Origin: Elusimicrobiota bacterium
GTDB lineage: Bacteria > Elusimicrobiota > Elusimicrobia > UBA1565 > JACRDR01
Assembly (NCBI GenBank): GCA_016207585.1
Contig: JACQPI010000017.1
Span: 1 to 10,510, forward strand
Length of the DNA stretch: 10,510 nucleotides
Reading direction: 5' to 3'
The notes beneath the pieces were generated by a model, which was not told where the DNA came from, ran no database searches, and was given only the letters and a program-made list of their open reading frames with translations. The position numbers and the translations under genes are program-made. Shown piece by piece: positions 1 through 5,728 of the stretch. Numbering within the stretch: the first letter of the stretch is position 1; each line of letters opens with the position of its first letter.

Positions 1-87
1 CTCGCGGAGCTGCTCAAAGACCACGGCCTGTCCTGCGTGCGGGATGCCGTCGGACGCAGCGTGGAAACCTTGGAAGGAAAAAGATGA
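1..87 (+). CDS. pyrD: Probable dihydroorotate dehydrogenase, C-terminal end only
   Basis: An open frame enters from the left edge and ends at TGA 85-87, leaving 28 residues. The visible tail contains LAELLKDHGLSCVRDAVG, which resembles the last helix of class 1 dihydroorotate dehydrogenases: an amphipathic helix, then a Gly, then a short Ser-x-Val-x-(Asp/Glu)-x-Val-Gly ending. The enzyme oxidises dihydroorotate to orotate on an FMN-bearing TIM barrel, the step just before PyrE. The stop overlaps the pyrF start as ATGA (84-87), so the two are probably translationally coupled. The identification rests on a short tail plus the position beside pyrF and pyrE. No catalytic residue lies inside the window, so the class (1A, 1B or 2) and the electron acceptor cannot be decided. 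It could be another TIM-barrel enzyme, but the context makes that less likely. Confidence 0.7.
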   Translation, partial: LAELLKDHGLSCVRDAVGRSVETLEGKR

Positions 88-788
88 CCGAGATCATCGT
101 CGCCCTGGACGTCGACACGCTCGGACAAGCCGAGGAGTTGCTCCACCGGCTCCACGGGACCATTTCATTCTATAAGGTCGGCATGAGGCTGTTCACCGCC
201 CATGGGAAGCGCGCCGTGGACCTCGTGCGCCGTTTCGACGGGAAGGTTTTCCTTGATTTAAAGCTGTTCGACATTCCCCAAACGGTCTCCGATGCGGTGC
301 GGCAAGCGCAGCATCTCGGAGTCCAATCGGTGTCGCTGCATCTCTGGGGCGGCGGGGAAATGCTCAAGGCCGCGACCTCAGTCCGACCGCGTCCCAAACT
401 ATGGGGAGTGACCGTTCTCACGAGCCTCTCCCCGGACGACCTCCGCTTCCTGCACCCCGGACTGGAACTCGAGAACCTGGCGTCCCGCTTGGCGCGCCTC
501 GGCAAGACGCATCGCATGGACGGGATCATTTGCTCGCCGCATGAAGTCCAATCCCTGTCCCAGGCGTTGGGCGGAGATACCTGCTTCATCACGCCGGGGA
601 TCCGCCCCGCGCAGACCATCCCGGACGATCAACGGCGGGTTATGACCCCGCAGCAGGCGGCCCGGCTCGGCATTCGTTACCTCGTCATCGGCCGCCCGAT
701 CACCAAGGCCCCCGACCCCCTGCGCGAGGCGCAAGACATCCTGGCGGATATAAAGCAAGCCGCTCCCAAAAGCCTGGAGGCGCCGTGA
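84..788 (+). CDS. pyrF: Orotidine 5'-phosphate decarboxylase
   Basis: This 234-residue cytosolic TIM-barrel enzyme decarboxylates OMP to UMP, the last step of de novo pyrimidine synthesis. The length is normal for the short bacterial form. The signature residues are in place: Asp9 in the first strand (VALDVD), Lys31 (FYKVG), and the catalytic D-x-K-x-x-D as DLKLFD with Asp58, Lys60 and Asp63, followed by IPQTV. His86 and the glycines of HLWGGG form the next loop. The phosphate-binding part is TPGIRP (170-175) and IGRPIT (202-207). The ATG start is supported by an AAGGA at 74-78, five bases upstream, and by the fact that the protein begins right at the first barrel strand. It overlaps the upstream gene by 4 bases and ends inside the pyrE start codon (GTGA). 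The HLWGG loop is slightly unlike the more usual HASGG type, but the enzyme looks functional. Confidence 0.96.
   Translation: MTEIIVALDVDTLGQAEELLHRLHGTISFYKVGMRLFTAHGKRAVDLVRRFDGKVFLDLKLFDIPQTVSDAVRQAQHLGVQSVSLHLWGGGEMLKAATSVRPRPKLWGVTVLTSLSPDDLRFLHPGLELENLASRLARLGKTHRMDGIICSPHEVQSLSQALGGDTCFITPGIRPAQTIPDDQRRVMTPQQAARLGIRYLVIGRPITKAPDPLREAQDILADIKQAAPKSLEAP
776..780 (+). promoter_or_regulatory. Shine-Dalgarno site fixing the GTG start of pyrE
   Basis: A perfect GGAGG lies inside the last codons of pyrF, four bases before GTG 785-787. No ATG in the pyrE frame gives a complete N-terminus, and the residues after this GTG (MIESLLRERRALL) match the usual opening helix of short OPRTases. The site therefore supports a GTG start overlapping the pyrF stop. 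Confidence 0.8.
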
Positions 789-1378
789 TTGAATCCCTGC
801 TCCGCGAACGGCGGGCGCTCTTGAGCGGTCATTTCCTGCTTTCCTCCGGACTCCACAGCGGGCAATACGTCCAGTGCGCCCGCCTTTTCGAGAACTCGCG
901 CGACGGCGAACGCATCGGAGCCGCCTTGGCGCGCCTGGCCCCGCCCGCCGCGCAGGTCGTGGTCTCTCCGGCCTTGGGAGGCATCCTGCCAGGCTACGAA
1001 ACGGCCCGCGCACTGGGAACTCCCTTTCTTTTCACAGAACGATCCGGAGGGGAGATGGAGCTACGCCGAGAGTTTCGCGTCGAACCGGGTCAAAAAGCGC
1101 TGATCGTGGAAGACGTCCTGACGACAGGCCGATCGACGCGCGAGGTCGCCGAGACGGTGAGCCTCCGGGGAGCCGTGCCGATAGGGGTTCTCTCGGTCAT
1201 CGATCGCGGCGGCGGCAAAGACACGGGATTGCCGGCTCGCAGCCTCCTGAGCCTGCCCCTTGAAACGTTTGCTCCGGAAAACTGCCCGTTGTGCGCACGG
1301 GGGCTGCCCCTGGAGAAGCCGGGCAGCCGCGCCATGAGCGCGCCGCCGAGACCCCGGGAAAAGGAAACAGAATGCTGA
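785..1378 (+). CDS. pyrE: Orotate phosphoribosyltransferase, Thermus-type
   Basis: The 197-residue product joins orotate to PRPP to give OMP, the substrate of PyrF encoded just upstream. It is a type I phosphoribosyltransferase: the PRPP-binding loop reads LIVEDVLTTGRST (107-119), with the paired acids Glu109-Asp110 and the TTG turn. SPALGG (61-66) is the conserved loop that follows the strand near the active site. The layout (SGLHSGQY near residues 21-28, a short FTERSGG-MELRREF segment, then a Cys pair in CPLCARG and KPGSR) is that of the short 'Thermus family' PyrE and not the E. coli form. The flexible Lys-rich catalytic loop of the E. coli type is absent, as is usual for this subgroup. 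After KPGSR comes a charged, Pro-rich tail of about 15 residues with no obvious fold. Its codons carry the purM ribosome binding site and start. The gene overlaps pyrF by 4 bases and purM by 7. Confidence 0.93.
   Translation: MIESLLRERRALLSGHFLLSSGLHSGQYVQCARLFENSRDGERIGAALARLAPPAAQVVVSPALGGILPGYETARALGTPFLFTERSGGEMELRREFRVEPGQKALIVEDVLTTGRSTREVAETVSLRGAVPIGVLSVIDRGGGKDTGLPARSLLSLPLETFAPENCPLCARGLPLEKPGSRAMSAPPRPREKETEC
1361..1366 (+). promoter_or_regulatory. Shine-Dalgarno site fixing the purM start
   Basis: AAGGAA sits inside the 3' end of pyrE, five bases before ATG 1372-1374. The purM frame stays open upstream to a GTG at 1291, but that would add 27 residues with no counterpart in the family. 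The site favours the inner ATG, which begins at the expected family N-terminus (MLTYKKAGVD). Confidence 0.75.
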
Positions 1379-2346
1379 CCTATAAAAAAGCCGGCGTCGA
1401 TACCGCGCGAGCCGATCGTCTGGTCGATTTCATTCAAAAGAAGGCTCCCGCCATCGGCGGATTCGCCGGGCTCTACCCGCTGAGGCTCCAAGACGGCGAG
1501 GATCAGTTCCTCGTCGCGTCCACCGACGGCGTCGGGACAAAACTGAAGATCGCTTTCCTGCTCGACCGCCACGAAACGGTCGGCATAGATCTCGTGGCGA
1601 TGTGCGTCAACGACCTGATCACCTGCGGGGCAAAGCCCCTGTTCTTTTTGGATTATTACGCGACCGGCCGCCTGGACTTGCGCAAGTCTAAGCGCATACT
1701 GACGGGCATTCTCGAGGGCTGCCGGCAGGGGCGTCTCGCCCTCCTGGGCGGCGAAACGGCCGAGATGCCGGATTTCTACGACCGGGAAGAGTACGACCTC
1801 GCCGGGTTTTCCGTCGGGATCGTCGCGCGCGGCGACGTGATCGACGGAAGCAAGATATTCCCGGGAGACCTCCTACTGGGCCTCCCCTCCTCCGGGCTCC
1901 ACTCGAACGGTTTTTCGCTCGTGAGAAAGATCTTTTCCGAACGCGAGATGCGGCGGCTGGGCGCCGAGCTCCTGACGCCGACGCGCATCTACGTGGAGGA
2001 CGCGCTCCGGCTTACGTCGGGGCTGCGGCAAGCCGGGCACCTCGTGCTGGGCATGGCCCACATCACGGGAAGCGGAATTCCAGGGAACCTTCCGCGCATC
2101 CTGCGCGATGGCTGCAAAGCGGTCGTTCGCAAACGCGCTTGGCCCCGACCGGAGATTTTTCAAAAACTCCAAAAGCGCGGAGGAGTCGCCGATTCCGAGA
2201 TGTGGAATACCTTCAATATGGGAATCGGCATGATCGTGGTCATCCGCCCCGGCTCCCTGGCCCTGGCGAAAAAGCTGCTGCCGCGGGCCCATCTCATCGG
2301 GGAGATAGTCGGCGGCAAGCCCCGGGTCGTCTTCAGCAACGAGTGA
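1372..2346 (+). CDS. purM: Phosphoribosylformylglycinamidine cyclo-ligase (AIR synthetase)
   Basis: The 324-residue enzyme closes the imidazole ring of FGAM with ATP to give aminoimidazole ribotide, purine step 5. It belongs to the PurM/PurL/SelD/HypE ATP-binding family and is expected to be a cytosolic dimer. It opens with YKKAGVD (4-10), the usual family start. The ATP/Mg region is STDGVGTKLK (50-59), followed by GIDLVAMCVNDL (71-82) and LGGETAEMP (125-133). The second half has LPSSGLHSNGFSLVR (171-185), LLTPTRIYV (200-208), AHITGSGIPGN (229-239) and FNMGIGM (281-287), all in family order. The length is slightly below the usual 340 or so. One residue differs from consensus: the glycine motif AHITGGG reads AHITGSG, with Ser234. 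The stop overlaps the next start as TGATG, so translation probably passes directly into the purN-purH fusion. The gene is complete and function is close to certain. Confidence 0.96.
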   Translation: MLTYKKAGVDTARADRLVDFIQKKAPAIGGFAGLYPLRLQDGEDQFLVASTDGVGTKLKIAFLLDRHETVGIDLVAMCVNDLITCGAKPLFFLDYYATGRLDLRKSKRILTGILEGCRQGRLALLGGETAEMPDFYDREEYDLAGFSVGIVARGDVIDGSKIFPGDLLLGLPSSGLHSNGFSLVRKIFSEREMRRLGAELLTPTRIYVEDALRLTSGLRQAGHLVLGMAHITGSGIPGNLPRILRDGCKAVVRKRAWPRPEIFQKLQKRGGVADSEMWNTFNMGIGMIVVIRPGSLALAKKLLPRAHLIGEIVGGKPRVVFSNE

Positions 2347-4553
2347 TGATTCGAATCGCGGTATTCGCCTCCGGAGAAGGCACGAACCTTCAGGCTCTCC
2401 TGGACGCCGTCCGCAGCCGTCGCGTCCGAGGGGAGATCGCGCTGGTCGTCTCTTCGAACGAAGCGTCGGGGGCCGTGACGCGAGCGCGACGCGCCGGCAT
2501 CGCCTGCGCCGTGCTGGCCCCCAAACAATTCCAGGACTTGGATGAGTACAGCGCCGCCCTGGCCGCCGAATGCAAACGAGCCTCCATCGATCTCATCTGC
2601 CTGGCGGGATTCATGCATCAGCTCAAATCTCCCCTTTTAACTGCCTTTTCCAACCGCATCCTCAACATTCATCCCGCCCTCCTGCCGGCCTTCGGCGGGA
2701 AGGGGATGTACGGCCCGAGGGTGCATGAGGCGGTCCTGAAGGCCGGCGCGCGCGTAAGCGGCTGCACGGTTCACTTCGTCGACGAGATATACGATCACGG
2801 CCCGATCGTCTCGCAACACGCCGTTGCGGTGCTGCCGTTCGACACGCCCGCGACCTTGGCGGCGCGCGTGCGCACTCAGGAGCACTGGGCCTATCCCGAG
2901 GCGGTGCGCCTCTTCTGCGAAGGCCGCCTGCGCACCGAAGATCGCCAAGTCCGCGTTGCGCCCTCCTCACGGGATCAAACCGACCGCCTCAAGCGCGCGC
3001 TCCTGTCCGTCTCCGACAAAGCTGGAATCGTGGAATTTTGCCGCGGCCTGCAGGACTTGGGAATCGAAGTCGTGTCGACCTCCGGGACCGCCAAGGCCCT
3101 TACGGCGGCCGGCATCGAGGTGCGGCAGCTCGATACCATGACCGGGTTTCCCGAGATACTCCAAGGCCGGGTCAAAACGCTCCATCCCAAGATCCACGGC
3201 GCGATCCTCCTACGCCGATGCGACCCCGAGCAGCTGCGGGAGGCGGAGCTTTTCGGCATCGAACCCATCGATCTGGTCGTCGTCAATCTCTATCCCTTCG
3301 CGCAAGCCGCGGCCAACGCCGTTTCCCCGCGGGAACGCGAGGTGATCGAGCAAATCGACATCGGGGGAGTCGCCCTCATCCGGGCCGCGGCCAAAAATTT
3401 CGACGACGTGACGGTGGTCGTGTCCCCGCAAGACTACGGGCCCCTTTTGCGCGAGATCGAAACCTCCCAAGGGAGGGTTTCTCTCGAGACCCGCAAACGG
3501 CTGGCCGCGGCCGCCTTCCGGCACACGGCGCAATACGACACGATGATCGGCCAATCCTGGAGCGCATCCGTTCCCGACCCGGCGCCGGCCGCACTCTCCG
3601 CCGCGGCGGAACGCTTTCCCGCCACGCTCCGCTTAACCCTCGACAGGGTCCAGACGCTGCGCTACGGGGAAAATCCTCACCAGGCCGCCGCGCTGTACGC
3701 CCCGCATCCGAGTCCTCCCTCTTTCGAACAGCTCCACGGGAAGGAACTTTCCTATAATAACCTCTTGGATGCGGCCGGGGCCTGGGAACTCGCGTGCGAT
3801 TTGCCCGAGTCGGGCGCCGTTGTTTTCAAACACGCGACCCCCTGCGGAGTCGCCACGGGAGACGACGTGACGCAAGCGTTCTCAAGGGCGTGGAGAGCGG
3901 ATCCGCTTTCCGCTTTCGGCGGCATCGTCGCGCTGAACCGCCCCTTATCAAGGGCCATTTCGGAAGCGCTCCTTTCCCGGTTCGTCGAAGTGGTCGTGGC
4001 CCCGGACTTCGAGCCAGAAGCCCTGGAGGCGCTGCGCAAGAAAGCGAGCCTGCGCCTCCTGCGCAAGGGGCTGCGCCTCGACGACTCGTTGCGGCTGCGC
4101 TCGATCGACGGGGATATCCTCGTCACGGAACCGGACCGCCAACTGTTGGGCGAGGTCCGCGTGGCGACCCGGCGAGCGCCGAGCGCCGCCGAGGACCGCG
4201 CTCTCCGCTTCGCGTGGATCGTCGCCAAACACGTCCGGTCCAACGCGATCGTCCTGGCCGGACCGGACGGGACGGTCGGGATCGGCGCGGGACAGATGTC
4301 CCGGGTGGATGCGGTGGCTGTGGCTGGAATGAAATTCAGACAGTTTCTGAAGGACAATCCACCTCCGCCCGTCTTGGCGATGGCGTCGGATGCCTTCTTC
4401 CCGTTTCGGGACGGCATCGACGCCGCGGCGGATATCCACGTGACGGCCGTCATCCAGCCGGGCGGCTCCGTCCGCGACGCCGAGGTTGTCGCGGCGGCGG
4501 ATGAACACGGCATGGCCATGACCTTGACCGGCATGCGGCATTTCAAACACTGA
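2346..4553 (+). CDS. purNH: Fused GAR transformylase and AICAR transformylase/IMP cyclohydrolase (PurN-PurH)
   Basis: One 735-residue chain carries two normally separate enzymes. Residues 1 to about 200 are PurN, which formylates GAR with 10-formyl-THF (purine step 3). ASGEGTNLQ (8-16) is the phosphate loop, NIHPALLPAFGGKG (107-120) contains catalytic Asn107 and His109, and SGCTVHFVDE places the third catalytic residue at Asp146. HWAYPEAVRLF (180-190) is the usual PurN end. A short polar linker (about 196-215) follows, then PurH. Its IMP cyclohydrolase domain (MGS-like fold) starts at ALLSVSDKAG (218-227) and includes STSGTAK (244-250) and GRVKTLHPKIHG (274-285). The AICAR transformylase part has RYGENPHQ (439-446), KHATPCG (495-501), AFGGI (523-527), SDAFFPFRDG (681-690) and IQPGGSVRD (703-711), and ends normally in GMRHFKH. 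Linker codons include no ATG, GTG or TTG, so a separate internal PurH start there is excluded. The nearest in-frame candidate is GTG at residue 187, inside the PurN core. There is no clear Shine-Dalgarno sequence, and the start shares a base with the purM stop. Confidence 0.95.
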   Translation: MIRIAVFASGEGTNLQALLDAVRSRRVRGEIALVVSSNEASGAVTRARRAGIACAVLAPKQFQDLDEYSAALAAECKRASIDLICLAGFMHQLKSPLLTAFSNRILNIHPALLPAFGGKGMYGPRVHEAVLKAGARVSGCTVHFVDEIYDHGPIVSQHAVAVLPFDTPATLAARVRTQEHWAYPEAVRLFCEGRLRTEDRQVRVAPSSRDQTDRLKRALLSVSDKAGIVEFCRGLQDLGIEVVSTSGTAKALTAAGIEVRQLDTMTGFPEILQGRVKTLHPKIHGAILLRRCDPEQLREAELFGIEPIDLVVVNLYPFAQAAANAVSPREREVIEQIDIGGVALIRAAAKNFDDVTVVVSPQDYGPLLREIETSQGRVSLETRKRLAAAAFRHTAQYDTMIGQSWSASVPDPAPAALSAAAERFPATLRLTLDRVQTLRYGENPHQAAALYAPHPSPPSFEQLHGKELSYNNLLDAAGAWELACDLPESGAVVFKHATPCGVATGDDVTQAFSRAWRADPLSAFGGIVALNRPLSRAISEALLSRFVEVVVAPDFEPEALEALRKKASLRLLRKGLRLDDSLRLRSIDGDILVTEPDRQLLGEVRVATRRAPSAAEDRALRFAWIVAKHVRSNAIVLAGPDGTVGIGAGQMSRVDAVAVAGMKFRQFLKDNPPPPVLAMASDAFFPFRDGIDAAADIHVTAVIQPGGSVRDAEVVAAADEHGMAMTLTGMRHFKH

Positions 4554-5728
4554 TGGCCCGATACGCCGACGCGCTCCTGACGCTCGAAGACGGCACCGTT
4601 TTCAGAGGCCGCTCGTGCGGAGCCCTCCTCGAAACCGCGGGAGAGGTCGTCTTCAATACGTCGATGACCGGTTATCAAGAAATCCTGACCGATCCCTCCT
4701 ACAAGGGCCAGATCGTCTGCATGACGTATCCCCATATCGGCAACTACGGCATCACCCGGGAGGACTCCGAGTCGGCCCGACCCTGGGTGGAGGGCCTGGT
4801 GGTCCGCGAGCTGTGCCGTACGCCGTCCAACTGGCAGTCGACCGAAGCGCTCGACGTCTTCCTGCGCAGAAACGGCATCCCGGCTATCGAAGGGATCGAC
4901 ACGCGCGCCCTGACCCGCCTGCTGAGAACCCGAGGTTCCTTGCGAGCCGTTCTGTCCCCCCTCGATTCATCCGTGCCGCGGCTGCTGGCGAAAGCGCGGG
5001 CCCTGCCTTCCATGACCGGACGCGACCTGGCCCGAGTCGTCACCTGCCGCCGCCCCTACGCCTGGACGGAAACGCTCCCGGCCGGGATATTCTCGCTGCC
5101 TCCGCAAGCCGCGTCCGACCGGGAGGCGCCGCCGCATGTCGCGGTCTTGGACTTCGGCGTCAAATACGGGATTCTGCGGTGCCTCGCGTCCGCGGGCTGC
5201 CGCGTGACGGTCCTTCCGGCTGCTGCGACCGCGGAAGACGTCCTCTCCCTGTCGCCCGACGGCATACTTTTGTCCAACGGTCCCGGCGACCCGGAGCCCG
5301 TCCAATACGCGGTCCAAACCGTACGGCGGCTTCTCGAGACGCGCGTGCCGATGTTTGGAATATGCCTGGGACACCAGCTTTTGGGGCTGGCCCTGGGCGC
5401 CAAGACCTACAAGCTCAAATTCGGGCACCACGGAGCCAACCATCCGGTGCGCGACCTCGAAACCGGCAAGGTCGAAATCACGGCGCAAAACCACAATTTC
5501 TGCATCGACCCCGCTTCGCTCCCGCCGCAAGCCAGGTTATCCCATATCAACCTCAACGACCAAACCTGCGAGGGGTTCTCGCACGCCCAACTGCCCGTTT
5601 TTTCCGTCCAATACCATCCGGAAGCTTCCGCGGGCCCGCACGACTCGCGTCATCTGCTCTCGCGATTTCTCCGGCTCATGGACGAACATTCAGGAAAAAT
5701 CACCGGCCCCCATGCCCAAGCGCGCTGA
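4553..5728 (+). CDS. carA: Carbamoyl-phosphate synthase small (glutaminase) subunit
   Basis: The 391-residue subunit hydrolyses glutamine and passes ammonia through a tunnel to CarB. The N-terminal CPSase small-chain domain shows LEDGTVFRG (11-19), GEVVFNTSMTGYQEILTDPS (30-49) and IEGIDTRALTRLLR (112-125). The C-terminal class I glutamine amidotransferase domain starts near VAVLDFGVKYGILR (196-209), and SNGPGDP (241-247) is the oxyanion region. Cys271 in FGICLGHQ is the nucleophile, and His355 and Glu357 in SVQYHPE complete the triad. The length matches the family (E. coli 382). The ATG shares its first base with the purH stop (TGATG). No Shine-Dalgarno sequence precedes it, so reinitiation after the fusion gene is likely. 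Its last 17 bases overlap carB. All catalytic residues are present, and a trpG/guaA-type amidotransferase is ruled out by the N-terminal domain and by carB next door. Confidence 0.97.
   Translation: MARYADALLTLEDGTVFRGRSCGALLETAGEVVFNTSMTGYQEILTDPSYKGQIVCMTYPHIGNYGITREDSESARPWVEGLVVRELCRTPSNWQSTEALDVFLRRNGIPAIEGIDTRALTRLLRTRGSLRAVLSPLDSSVPRLLAKARALPSMTGRDLARVVTCRRPYAWTETLPAGIFSLPPQAASDREAPPHVAVLDFGVKYGILRCLASAGCRVTVLPAAATAEDVLSLSPDGILLSNGPGDPEPVQYAVQTVRRLLETRVPMFGICLGHQLLGLALGAKTYKLKFGHHGANHPVRDLETGKVEITAQNHNFCIDPASLPPQARLSHINLNDQTCEGFSHAQLPVFSVQYHPEASAGPHDSRHLLSRFLRLMDEHSGKITGPHAQAR
5692..5697 (+). promoter_or_regulatory. Possible distant Shine-Dalgarno site for carB
   Basis: AGGAAA within the end of carA is the only purine-rich match upstream of the carB ATG at 5712. 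The 14-base spacing is longer than ideal, so this is a weak call. The carB start itself is set by the family N-terminus, and coupling to carA termination 17 bases downstream is at least as likely. Confidence 0.35.

Noticed and set aside
2139..2345. Upstream extension of the PurN-PurH frame by 69 codons into purM
   Set aside because: The extra residues are Arg/Pro/Gly-rich and match no PurN; the protein begins normally with MIRIAVFASG at 2346.
3752..4735. A 327-codon minus-strand open frame opposite purH/carA
   Set aside because: It spans the junction of two real genes, is rich in Ser/Arg/Ala without a fold signature, and is a shadow of GC-rich coding DNA.
5355..5711. Upstream extension of the carB frame by 119 codons
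   Set aside because: The extension is the out-of-phase reading of carA's glutaminase domain. The family N-terminus begins at the ATG at 5712.
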